DNA of 64,000 nt from Euryhalocaulis caribicus. Its GTDB lineage: Bacteria; Pseudomonadota; Alphaproteobacteria; Caulobacterales; Maricaulaceae. A model generated the notes under the pieces. The model worked only from the letters and a program-made list of their open reading frames with translations. It did no database searches and was not told where the DNA came from. The translations under genes and the position numbers were made by a program. Location: the NCBI RefSeq assembly GCF_000412185.1, contig NZ_ASJA01000016.1:1-64000 (forward strand), written 5' to 3'. Positions 36,401 through 43,719 of this stretch are shown here, in pieces (within the stretch, counting starts at the first letter, position 1; each line of letters starts with the position of its first letter).

Positions 36401-36688
36401 CGCATGCGGCTCTCGTTCGGCCAGTCCCTGCATATCGAGGATGGCGGCCTGAAATTCGCCTCGGTCCAGGTCATTGACCGCACCACCGGGGAGATCGGCG
36501 TGGTCAACCAGGATATCGCCCTTGGCGGCGACGGCCGGGACTATGTGCTGGAGGCGCTCTACGCGCTGCCGGTTCTGGACGGTCTTGGCGAAGTCAGCGC
36601 TTTCGGGCGCGCGGAGATGCGTTCGGACGCTGCGATCGCTCAGGAATCGGATTTCGCGCTTGGCGCGCGGTTCGGTATCGACTTCTAG
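33419..36688 (+). CDS. S8 subtilisin-like autotransporter with YGDIGPF heptapeptide repeat domain
   Basis: A 1089-residue secreted protein. It has a signal peptide (residues 1-25, ending in PAQAQ), a tandem heptapeptide array at residues 63-265, an S8 protease domain at about 345-650 and a C-terminal autotransporter barrel (about 810-1089, ending in GARFGIDF). The catalytic triad is Asp382 (GLLDAP), His408 (SPHGASVASL) and Ser588 (SGTSVAAPLVSG), with oxyanion Asn in AAGNEG. Asp-Ala-Pro replaces the common Asp-Ser/Thr-Gly. The TTG start has GGGGAG (33405-33410) 8 nt upstream. An ATG at 33414 opens only a two-codon frame. The protease should be displayed or released at the cell surface. The function of the repeat is unknown. 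Confidence 0.92.
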   Translation: MKKLALLAGAATAIMLTGAAAPAQAQTATPAPGASAANYSYVLSVSAPQAPSRPDALRLAPAYGDIGPFYGDIGPFYGDIGPFYGDIGPFYGDIGPFYGDIGAFWGDVGASYGDIGAFYGDIGPFYGDIGAFYGDIGAFYGDIGPFYGDIGPFYGDIGPFYGDIGPFYGDIGPFYGAIGAFWGDIGAFYGDIGPFYGDIGAFYGDIGPFYGDIGPFYGDIGPFYGDIGPFYGDIGAFYGDIGAFWGDIGPFWDALNAAWGDIGPFSADNAAAYEALLGDLNEVVSRSEAMWGEAVQNKTGQSFWDGFASDLFAKYGLDPNDPSSLDGMHPFDRSAFFMEWYDGLMSFTGVDHIDHWMPMVRWSPTMAHDQGFGDGVTIGLLDAPVEGDADLLDNLVYSDGYTNFSSPHGASVASLMVAGINGQGVMGVAQDADLANYNPYDETGTASWEDVRTGIAALGDQGASVINMSLGVSEWTLHSDWADILSHPDIAANADSVVLVKAAGNEGMAQTVDIDWNYDIGTQLLVVGSVNPAGRISAFSNTPGEACLLDNGACAEENKLKYRFLVAPGEFMLTSDGEDDIFRRSGTSVAAPLVSGAVALLHGRWPWLKNYAEESADIILQSARDLGEPGVDSTYGWGLLDIQASQSPLDYDELYFFEVKSKNGNIKPVSAESLKRSNPKSRKNWDKKGIFFYAFEDIGDTYRDFAIPFSDMLVGQSLSINGESERFQNYLTDRMTDWMDGAGFSDMSTYSAPLTTQNGWSMSMTVSNRNPRDDIRDGALPFQTGFVMQNPSEGVTLRFGHGEGAMALTGQEGFGVFSDYDGESGGVNPVLGLASGGAYAGGALDMGDRATLTFGVTQQNNEHFFVQPYSNEERPIYEGLEDYEAVAASFGAAFQATDRLTLNASYTRLNERTGLLGVQGLGPASLRGGASTDAATFGASIAFDYGFELSSSATLGHTGSFSAADEQFALTDGGLTSSAYSFALAKTGLFGDSDRMRLSFGQSLHIEDGGLKFASVQVIDRTTGEIGVVNQDIALGGDGRDYVLEALYALPVLDGLGEVSAFGRAEMRSDAAIAQESDFALGARFGIDF
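33605..34213 (+). repeat. 29-unit, 21-bp tandem repeat encoding YGDIGPF-type heptapeptides
   Basis: Twenty-nine in-frame 21-bp units run without interruption. Most read Y-G-D-I-G-[PA]-F. W replaces Y in units 7, 18, 27 and 29. Unit 7 reads WGDVGAS, unit 17 YGAIGAF, and unit 28 is degenerate (WDALNAA). The codons vary synonymously between units (TAC/TAT, GGC/GGT/GGG, ATC/ATT), so the protein pattern is kept although the DNA copies have diverged. It lies between the signal peptide and the protease domain. Confidence 0.95.
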
Positions 36689-36714
36689 ACCGCTTGCCGC
36701 ACTGCCGGATAGAC

Positions 36715-36745
36715 AAAGGCCGGGCCGTAAAGGCCCGGCCTTTTT
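36715..36745 (+). terminator. Rho-independent terminator after the autotransporter gene
   Basis: AAAGGCCGGGCC (36715-36726) pairs with GGCCCGGCCTTT over a 5-nt loop, with TTTTT at 36741-36745. It is a strong GC-rich stem. Confidence 0.9.
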
Positions 36746-36785
36746 CATAACGACAGGCGTTTTCCATCGTTTGCCGCAGTGCGGC

Positions 36786-36801
36786 ATAATCAATGATTAA
36801 C
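36786..36801 (+). promoter_or_regulatory. Near-consensus CtrA-type box ATAA-N7-TTAAC
   Basis: One mismatch from the TTAA-N7-TTAAC consensus. The TTAACG half is followed after 18 bp by TATTAA (36821-36826), the same -10-like hexamer as upstream of the autotransporter. It lies 92 bp before the hybrid kinase ATG. This suggests shared control of both genes but is weaker evidence than the perfect site. Confidence 0.4.
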
Positions 36802-36892
36802 GGGCTGATTTCCCCATAGTTATTAAGGGAAAGCCTTTTTTAAATCAATTGATGCATTGTGTGCGGCCAGTCTCAATGACGCGGACGCACAA

Positions 36893-39427
36893 ATGTTTCG
36901 TCTTTTTATCTTCGCCGGCATGGCCGGGCTGCTTCTCTTGCAGCCTGCGTCCGCTCGCGTTTCTGATAATCAGGACGAACTTATCCTGCTGGCTGAACAG
37001 CGGACGTGGGAATCCTTCGAGGCCAAGGTGGAAGCCGCCAAATCCTCGATGATGGGCGACCCGAATGTCTCTCTTGAAGAGGCGCAGGACGCGGCGAGCC
37101 TTGTCGAACCCTTGCCTTCATCGACGCAACGCAGCGTCGGACTGGCGACGGCGTTCTGGCTGCAGGCGGAAGCGATGACGCGGATGAATCGCGCCGAGAG
37201 CGCATTGCCGCTGATTGAAAAGGCCCTGCCGCTGGCTGCGGAAAATGGGGATCAGGACAAGCTGGACGCGGACCTGCTTCTGGCTCTGGGGCGGGTCACC
37301 AAGGCGCTGGGCGATCTGCAGGTGGCGCTGACCAGCTTTCAGGAAGCGCATGAAATCTATGCCGCGCTCGGGGAGGCGCGCAGTCAGGCGATTGCGTTGC
37401 AGAATATCGGTTCGATCTATAACGACGCGCGCGATTATCCCCGGGTTCTGGAATATTACGACCGGGCCGTCGAAACCTTTTCCGGCGACCCCGCTCTGGA
37501 TCTGTCCGCGCATAATAACCGCGCCAACGCGCTGAAAGAGCTCGGCCGTTATGACGAGGCGGTTGAACATTTCCAGCAAGCGCTGGAAATCGGACAGGCC
37601 TATGAGAGTCCTTTGCTGGATGCGCGCATCCTGACCAATATTGCGTCCGCGCAGTTCCTGGCCGGCGATCTTGATGATGCGGAAGCGACCGCAGATCGCG
37701 CCCAGAGCCGCGTTATGGAGCCCGCCGCCAGCGCCTGGGAGCCTTTTGTATGGGGCGTAAAGGCGCAGATCGCCTATGCCCGCGGCGAGCTTCAGGAAGC
37801 GTCCCGCCACATAACGCGCGCCTTTGACGGGCAGGACATTACCGCGACGAACCCGACATTCCGCGACTTTCATGAAGTCGCATACAAGATCTGGAGCGAT
37901 CTCGGGCAGCACCAACGGGCTTTGCAACACCACATGGCGTTCAAGCGCCTAGACGATCAGGGCCGCAATCTTGCCGCCTCGGCCAATGCCGCGCTGGCGG
38001 CGGCGCAATTCGACTTTACCAGCCAGCAGCTGGAGATCGAGCAGCTGAAATCGGCGCAACTGGCGCAGGATGTCCGCCTTGCGCGCTCGCAGTCGCGCCA
38101 GCGCACAATCATCCTGATTGCTGTCCTTGCTATCGGCGCCATCGTTCTGGCTTCCATCACCTTTGCCTATCTCTCCACGCGCCGCAGCCGCAATCAGGCG
38201 CGTGATGCGAACCGCAAGCTGCGCGTCACCAATCAGGCGCTGGAGAAAGCCAATCAGGCGAAGGCCAATTTCCTGGCCGCGACCAGTCACGAAATCCGTA
38301 CGCCGCTCAACGGCATTCTGGGCATGACGGAAGTCATGCTGATGGAAGACACGCTGGACAAGGGCAATCGCAAGCGGGTTGAGACGGTGCGGTCCGCCGG
38401 CGAAACGATGCTGGCGCTGGTCGACGACATTCTGGACCTTTCGAAGATCCGCTCCGGCCGTCTGACGCTGGCCTCCGAACCGGTGGCGTTCCAGCACGTC
38501 ATTCAGCAGATCGGCGACCTTTGGGAAGCGCCGGCCAAAGCCAAAGGACTGGAGTTCACGGTCGACGCCGAAGGTTGCCCGGAAAGCATCCTTTCGGACG
38601 AGAAACGCATTCGTCAGATCGTGTTCAATCTGGTTTCAAACGCGGTCAAGTTTACCGAATCCGGCAGTGTCCGGCTGAAAGCGGAAAGCCAGCAACATCC
38701 CAATGGCGAACGCATTGTCCTGACGGTCAGCGATACCGGCGTCGGCATCCCGGAAGAAAAGACCGAGGATATCTTCAAGTCGTTCCATCAGATCGAAAGC
38801 GGCGCGAACCGCAAGTTCGGGGGCACGGGTCTGGGCCTGGCCATCACGCGCAATGTCGTGCGCGCGCTGGGCGGGGAAATCATGGTGGAAAGCGAGCCGG
38901 GCAAGGGCTCCGTCTTCACGGTCATGCTGCCGCTGCAACATGTCGCCCAGAGCGAAGCCGTGCTGGAAGAGCCTTTCCGCGACACGCCGCAGGACGTCTC
39001 CCAGCTGGATATCCTGATTGCCGAGGACAATCAGGTGAACCGCGCGGTGCTTGAAGCCATGCTTTCAAGCAATGTCCGCAGCATCGAATTCGCGGAGGAC
39101 GGCCATAAGGCGCTCGAGGCGATGGAGCGCCGCGACTTCGACGTCATTCTGATGGACAAGCAGATGCCGAACATGGACGGCATGGCGGCGACCCGCGCCA
39201 TTCGCGAAATGAAGGGTTCGGCCCGCGATATCTACATCATCGCTGTCACCGCCGACGCCTTTGACGAGGCGCGCGACCAGATACTGGCATGCGGCATGGA
39301 TGACTTCATCGCCAAGCCTGTGGCTATGGAAACTCTGCTGAGTTCGCTGCGCAAAGGCGTGGAGCTGGGCCTCAGCCACGCCGCCGCCTCGGCCGAGAAG
39401 CCGGACGAAATCCGCGAAGCGTCCTAG
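36893..39427 (+). CDS. TPR-domain hybrid sensor histidine kinase/response regulator
   Basis: An 844-residue inner-membrane protein. It has a signal peptide (MFRLFIFAGMAGLLLLQPAS), then tetratricopeptide-like repeats to about residue 335 (LGDLQVALTSFQEAHEIYAA, YPRVLEYYDRAVETF, YDEAVEHFQQALEIG). A short coiled coil and a membrane helix (about 405-427, TIILIAVLAIGAIVLASITF) follow. HisKA has His466 in ATSHEIRTPLNG, and HATPase has NLVSNAVKF, DTGVGIPEE and GTGLGLAI. The receiver has Asp755 in VILMDKQMPNMDG and ends KPVAMETLL. The TPRs should face the periplasm and sense a protein or peptide. A hybrid receiver without output domain implies a downstream phosphotransferase. The ATG at 36893 is chosen for the signal peptide. 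Confidence 0.9.
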   Translation: MFRLFIFAGMAGLLLLQPASARVSDNQDELILLAEQRTWESFEAKVEAAKSSMMGDPNVSLEEAQDAASLVEPLPSSTQRSVGLATAFWLQAEAMTRMNRAESALPLIEKALPLAAENGDQDKLDADLLLALGRVTKALGDLQVALTSFQEAHEIYAALGEARSQAIALQNIGSIYNDARDYPRVLEYYDRAVETFSGDPALDLSAHNNRANALKELGRYDEAVEHFQQALEIGQAYESPLLDARILTNIASAQFLAGDLDDAEATADRAQSRVMEPAASAWEPFVWGVKAQIAYARGELQEASRHITRAFDGQDITATNPTFRDFHEVAYKIWSDLGQHQRALQHHMAFKRLDDQGRNLAASANAALAAAQFDFTSQQLEIEQLKSAQLAQDVRLARSQSRQRTIILIAVLAIGAIVLASITFAYLSTRRSRNQARDANRKLRVTNQALEKANQAKANFLAATSHEIRTPLNGILGMTEVMLMEDTLDKGNRKRVETVRSAGETMLALVDDILDLSKIRSGRLTLASEPVAFQHVIQQIGDLWEAPAKAKGLEFTVDAEGCPESILSDEKRIRQIVFNLVSNAVKFTESGSVRLKAESQQHPNGERIVLTVSDTGVGIPEEKTEDIFKSFHQIESGANRKFGGTGLGLAITRNVVRALGGEIMVESEPGKGSVFTVMLPLQHVAQSEAVLEEPFRDTPQDVSQLDILIAEDNQVNRAVLEAMLSSNVRSIEFAEDGHKALEAMERRDFDVILMDKQMPNMDGMAATRAIREMKGSARDIYIIAVTADAFDEARDQILACGMDDFIAKPVAMETLLSSLRKGVELGLSHAAASAEKPDEIREAS

Positions 39428-40359
39428 GCCTGACGGGCTGCCGTCGCCCGGTCGGCCCAGTCGGCAAACAGCGAGAAAGCTTCTTCCCGGTCCAGATCGT
39501 TCAGCGTCTCATGGCGCGAATCCGGGAATATCGCGGTCTGGACGTTTTCCAACCCCGCATCCTTCATACAAAGCGACAGCTTTTCTATTGCCTTGCCATT
39601 GTCCGTGGCCGGGTCCTGTCCGCCGCCCACCAGCTGGATGGGCAGGCCGTCCGGTATTTTCTTCAGCGGCGCTGTGGATTGGGCATATTCAATTCCGGCG
39701 ACGAAATCCCGCCAAAGCGCGATAGAGGCCGGCCATCCGCAAAGCGGATCGGCGACATAGGCGTCGACGGCTTCGTGATTGCGCGACAGCCAGTCGAAAT
39801 CCGTGCGGTTGGGTTTGAAGCGTTTGTTCCATTCCGCAAACGTCAGCGCATTCATAAGCCCGCTGGGTTGGCCTTTCCCGCCGACAAGTCCTTCCACCCC
39901 CAAAAGTCCCTTCATGGCCAGTGTCAGGGGGCCAAGCGAGGCGTTGGAGTTCCAGATGGCGGCGCCGTCGACCGTTTCGGGCGCCCGCATCAGATGGTTG
40001 AGCGCGACGATGCCTCCAAGCGAGTGACCAAAAATGATGACAGGCAGGCCGGGATTGGCCTCGCGAATGGCGGCGTTCACCGCCGCGACGTCCTCCATCA
40101 CCTTGTTCCAGCCGCCAAATTGCCGCGCCGGGGCGTCCGGCGCGGTGGTCTGGCCATGACCGCGATGATCCTGCGCGTAAACATGATAGCCGCGGCTGGC
40201 GAGGAAATCGGCGAACGGACCATACCGGGCGGCGTGTTCGGCCAGACCATGATTGATGTGGACCGCGCCGCGCGGTTCGCCTTGCGCGGCCATCCGGTAT
40301 AGCGCCAGCTTCGCGCCCGTGGGGCTTTCAAAGACGGTGGGAATGGCGGGGTCGGACAT
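39424..40359 (-). CDS. Alpha/beta-hydrolase, monoacylglycerol lipase/lysophospholipase type
   Basis: A 311-residue alpha/beta-hydrolase. VHINHGLAEHAARYGPFADF gives the oxyanion-hole HG, VYAQDHRGHGQT is the lysophospholipase signature, IIFGHSLGGIVAL holds the nucleophile, and PDSRHETLNDLDRE holds the catalytic His. It fits the PldB/monoglyceride lipase group, cleaving fatty-acyl esters of glycerol lipids. No signal peptide is seen. The ATG at 40359 is preferred to the upstream extension. It converges on the hybrid kinase with stops overlapping at CTAG. Divergent glycerol kinase next door would suit a role in using lipid-derived glycerol (inference). Confidence 0.85.
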   Translation of the reverse strand: MSDPAIPTVFESPTGAKLALYRMAAQGEPRGAVHINHGLAEHAARYGPFADFLASRGYHVYAQDHRGHGQTTAPDAPARQFGGWNKVMEDVAAVNAAIREANPGLPVIIFGHSLGGIVALNHLMRAPETVDGAAIWNSNASLGPLTLAMKGLLGVEGLVGGKGQPSGLMNALTFAEWNKRFKPNRTDFDWLSRNHEAVDAYVADPLCGWPASIALWRDFVAGIEYAQSTAPLKKIPDGLPIQLVGGGQDPATDNGKAIEKLSLCMKDAGLENVQTAIFPDSRHETLNDLDREEAFSLFADWADRATAARQA

Positions 40360-40476
40360 GGGCGGTTCCAATCCTTCGATATGATTTGCGCCAGAGAGGC
40401 TAACCCGCATGCGCGCGGCTTGGCGAGCAGCATCAATCACCCCCAATATGGCGACAGGACGACATGGGGAGCAAAC

Positions 40477-41973
40477 ATGGCTGAAGACCGCGCCTGCCTG
40501 CTGGCGATCGACCAGGGAACGACCAGTTCCCGCGCCATCGTGTTTTCGCTGAAGGGCGACGTGGTTGCGACATCACAGCAGGAGTTCGCACAGATTTTCC
40601 CCCGGCCCGGCTGGGTGGAGCATGACCCCGAAGTCATCTGGGCGACGACTCTGGCCACCGCGCGCAAGGCGCTGGCGGACGCCGAGGCCAGGGGGTGGTC
40701 GCCGATAGCGGCGGGGGTCACGAACCAGCGCGAAACGGCCATCATCTGGGACCGCAAGAGCGGACGGCCCATCCATAACGCCATCGTCTGGCAGGACCGC
40801 CGCACAGCGCCGCAATGCCGCGCGCTGGCGGAAGCCGGCCATGGCGATGCGGTTTTGCAGAAAACCGGTCTGGTTCTCGACCCTTATTTCTCGGCGACCA
40901 AATACGCGTGGATTCTGGATCAAGTACCCGGCGCGCGGGCGCGGGCGGAGCGCGGGGAACTGGCTTTCGGCACGGTCGACAGCTACCTGATCTGGCGGCT
41001 GACGGGCGGTCAGCGCCACCTTACCGACGCCACGAACGCCAGCCGCACTTCCCTTTATGCGCTTGAGGACGCTCGCTGGGATGAGTCCTTGCTGGAGCTT
41101 TTCAATGTCCCTGAAGCTGGCCTGCCCGAGGTCTGCGACTGCGCGGCCGACTTCGGAAAGGTGGACGAGGCGCTTCTGGGCCGCGCCTTGCCGATTACCG
41201 GCGTTGCCGGGGACCAGCAAGCCGCTGCGATCGGTCAGGCCTGCTTCCGGCCCGGCGAGATGAAAAGCACGTACGGGACCGGGGCTTTCCTGCTGCTGAA
41301 TACGGGGGAGACGATGACGCAGTCGGCCAACCGGCTGTTGTCGACGGTCGCCTATCGTCTGGACGGGAAAACCACCTTCGCGATGGAGGGGTCGGTTCTT
41401 TCCGCCGGCGCGACCATACAGTGGATACGCGACGGGCTGGGCCTGATTGCGCGCGCGCCCGAAATCAATGCGCTGGCGGAAGCGGCGTCCGACGATTCCG
41501 GGGTCTATCTGGTTCCGGCCTTCTCCGGTCTTGGCGCGCCGCATTGGGACCCGGACGCGCGCGGCGCCATCGTCGGGCTGAGCCGGGAATCGGGGCGGGC
41601 GGAAATCGCGCAGGCGGCGCTGGAGTCCACCGCCTATCAGACATGGGATCTGCTGGACGCGATGGCCGGGGATGCAATCGAAACCCGGACGCTGAGGGTG
41701 GATGGCGGCATGGCGGCCAATGACCGCTTCCTGCAGCGTCTGGCCGATCTTTGCGGAGTAGAGACGGTGCGCCCGGTGAACACCGAAACCACGGCCTGGG
41801 GCGCCGCCTTTCTGGCGGGCCTGGGAGCCGGGCTTTACGAATCACTAGAGGAGGGGCGCGCGCTCTGGCGCGCCGACCGGACGTTCAGCCCGTGCATGCC
41901 AGAGTCTGAAAGGAACCGGAAACGCGCTGGCTGGCGCGCCGCCGTCAGGCAAGTGTCAGCCGGAGGCGGTTAG
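40477..41973 (+). CDS. glpK: Glycerol kinase
   Basis: A 498-residue FGGY kinase. LAIDQGTTSSRAIVF is the phosphate-binding loop, GVTNQRETAIIWDRKSGRPI and WQDRRTAPQCRAL bind glycerol, and GVAGDQQAAAIGQACFRPGE and KSTYGTGAFLLLNTGE are family signatures. It phosphorylates glycerol to sn-glycerol 3-phosphate. The ATG at 40477 has GGGGAG 6 nt upstream. No glpF or glpD is adjacent; the lipase gene divergent to it is a possible source of substrate. Confidence 0.95.
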   Translation: MAEDRACLLAIDQGTTSSRAIVFSLKGDVVATSQQEFAQIFPRPGWVEHDPEVIWATTLATARKALADAEARGWSPIAAGVTNQRETAIIWDRKSGRPIHNAIVWQDRRTAPQCRALAEAGHGDAVLQKTGLVLDPYFSATKYAWILDQVPGARARAERGELAFGTVDSYLIWRLTGGQRHLTDATNASRTSLYALEDARWDESLLELFNVPEAGLPEVCDCAADFGKVDEALLGRALPITGVAGDQQAAAIGQACFRPGEMKSTYGTGAFLLLNTGETMTQSANRLLSTVAYRLDGKTTFAMEGSVLSAGATIQWIRDGLGLIARAPEINALAEAASDDSGVYLVPAFSGLGAPHWDPDARGAIVGLSRESGRAEIAQAALESTAYQTWDLLDAMAGDAIETRTLRVDGGMAANDRFLQRLADLCGVETVRPVNTETTAWGAAFLAGLGAGLYESLEEGRALWRADRTFSPCMPESERNRKRAGWRAAVRQVSAGGG

Positions 41974-42317
41974 CCCGCCTGTAAAGCAAAACATGAGTAT
42001 ATGTCTCTGCGAACGCGCCTGATTTTTTTTCAGGCGTGTTTAGATCAAGTCTACCCCGTGAATCAGGGTTTAGCCTGCGCTTAAAAGCGCCGCATAGGCA
42101 CGATAGGCATACAATAAAATACAAATTGATGGCGCGGGAGGCCCTGTAAAGCGCCTGAATTTTTCAAGAAGAAGCGCCCGGCTTCCGCCATTGCGCGCCT
42201 CGTTTGGGGTGCGCAGAATGCACCTCTGGACACCGCGCCATGGCGGCCTGAAAGCCGTTTCCGGTTTCCTCTAACGTAAACCGCGCCCGTCCATGGGCGC
42301 ATCTGGATGAAGACACG
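41974..42317. other. 344-bp intergenic region between glpK and the desaturase
   Basis: No gene is seen. A hairpin with a poly-T loop follows glpK at 42012-42040. The remainder is moderately AT-rich up to about 42130 and GC-rich afterwards, and should hold the desaturase promoter, which I cannot place with confidence. A short element GCGCCTGAATTTTTC (from 42148) echoes the left arm of the glpK hairpin. Confidence 0.5.
42012..42040 (+). terminator. Hairpin after glpK with a T-only loop
   Basis: AACGCGCCTGA pairs with TCAGGCGTGTT (11 bp, one G-T pair) around a seven-T loop. The T tract is in the loop and not after the stem, so termination efficiency is doubtful. The position 39 bp after the glpK stop supports a transcript-end role. 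Confidence 0.5.
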
Positions 42318-43235
42318 ATGAGCCAGCTACCCATACGCCTGCCACGCGCCGAAGAGATCAAACGGACCTGGCGGCATTTCGATATTCCCAGCCTGTTCTC
42401 CGCAATCATTTATCCCGCGCTTGGCGTGCTGGGCTTTGTCGGCGCGGTCATTGCCGGGTTTGCCTTTTCCGGCCTGCACCTGGCCTGGTGGTATTTCCCC
42501 ATCTGTATCGCGGTCACTGCGCTGACCGTCTTCATCTGCAATCAGGGCATCGGGCCTCTGCACCGCGTCATCCAGCATAATGCGGGAGAATTGCGGGCGC
42601 CGGCGCAACTGATGGTCGTCATCAATTGCGTCATCGCCATGCAGGGCTCGCTCAAGGACTGGGTGAACTATCACTCCCAGCATCACCGCCATTCAGACCA
42701 GCCGGGTGATCCGCATAATCCGGCGGAGGGAAAATTCTGGGCCTGGATGGGCTGGATCCTTTGGCGTGACCCGGAAGATGTGAAACGCCCGATGGCCAAG
42801 CGCCTGGCGCGCAGCCGTATCGTCAGTTTCTTCGATCAGCATTACCTGCCGATCTCCGCCATCGTTCACCTGCTGATCCCGGCGGCGATCTATCTGATCG
42901 TTTTCCTTCTGGGTGGTTCGATCCTGCTGACATTGATGCTGCACACGGCGGCGATTATCGGCCGCGCCATCCAGTTCCACGCGACAACGCTGGGCGTGAA
43001 CGTGGTTGGCCATATGAAAGCCCCGGCCTGGGTGGTGTGGCTTCTGGCGTTTCTGACGGGCGGCGAGGCGTTCCACGAACATCATCACGCCTTCCCGCGC
43101 AGCATCCTTCATCGCCCCCGCAAAGGCATCATAAACCGCCTTGTCGACTATAACGGCACGATGCTGCTGGTTCTCGAAAAGCTGCGCCTTGCCCGCAACT
43201 ACCAGATCGCGCCGCAATTCATCGAAAAGGTCTAG
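42318..43235 (+). CDS. Acyl-CoA/acyl-lipid desaturase
   Basis: A 305-residue membrane di-iron desaturase with four hydrophobic segments. The three histidine boxes are HRVIQH (HxxxxH type), HSQHHRH and HEHHHAF. The residue spacing matches the delta-9 desaturase group (stearoyl-CoA desaturase-like). It introduces a double bond into a fatty acyl chain at the inner membrane. It is near the sphingolipid genes but may act on general membrane lipids. It converges on the HIT gene with the two stops overlapping in CTAG. Confidence 0.87.
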   Translation: MSQLPIRLPRAEEIKRTWRHFDIPSLFSAIIYPALGVLGFVGAVIAGFAFSGLHLAWWYFPICIAVTALTVFICNQGIGPLHRVIQHNAGELRAPAQLMVVINCVIAMQGSLKDWVNYHSQHHRHSDQPGDPHNPAEGKFWAWMGWILWRDPEDVKRPMAKRLARSRIVSFFDQHYLPISAIVHLLIPAAIYLIVFLLGGSILLTLMLHTAAIIGRAIQFHATTLGVNVVGHMKAPAWVVWLLAFLTGGEAFHEHHHAFPRSILHRPRKGIINRLVDYNGTMLLVLEKLRLARNYQIAPQFIEKV

Positions 43236-43684
43236 CCGGGCCAGCGGGAGGCGATCTGCAGACGGATCGCCTCCAGCGCCGCCTCGTCCAGATCGGGCGC
43301 GGTTTTCAGGTCCGGCGGCCCGGGCCAGCCCGGATCCTCGAACACCCGCCCCTCGAAATGCGCATCGGAATCGTAACGGGGCAGGACGTGAAAATGCACG
43401 TGCGGGTCCACCATCATCAGCATCAGATAATTGAGCTTCTGATATCCGAACGCCGCTGACAGCGCGGTTTCGATTTTTCCGGTTGCTTCCTGCAAATCGG
43501 CGAAGGCCGCCGGGGGCAGGTCTCCGAACGCTTCCGCGCCGTGTTTGGCCGCCAGAACAAGCGCGCCCAGCGTCGCCTGTTTGGGCCTGAGAAGCACCAT
43601 CCAGTGTTGCGTCTCCGCAATCCGGGTGTGGGGAAAGCCGAATTTCTCTATCGTGGCGTTCACGCCGCCTTGTGTCTGCGTCAT
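43232..43684 (-). CDS. HIT-family nucleotide-binding protein
   Basis: A 150-residue protein with the histidine triad HVHFHVLPR (H-phi-H-phi-H-phi-phi pattern) near residue 94-102 and the KxxxxxNYLMLMMVDPHVH strand before it. HIT proteins hydrolyse or transfer nucleotidyl groups; the exact substrate is unknown. It diverges from the CDP-alcohol phosphotransferase gene with 35 bp between starts, so the two may share a promoter region. Confidence 0.88.
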   Translation of the reverse strand: MTQTQGGVNATIEKFGFPHTRIAETQHWMVLLRPKQATLGALVLAAKHGAEAFGDLPPAAFADLQEATGKIETALSAAFGYQKLNYLMLMMVDPHVHFHVLPRYDSDAHFEGRVFEDPGWPGPPDLKTAPDLDEAALEAIRLQIASRWPG

Positions 43685-43719
43685 TGATCTTCCCGTCTGC
43701 GCCTCGTATTTCCGCCATT

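Noticed and set aside
42070-42084. TTAG-N7-TTAAA as a CtrA-like site before the desaturase
   Set aside because: Two deviations from consensus and more than 230 bp from the start codon; no promoter elements fit around it.
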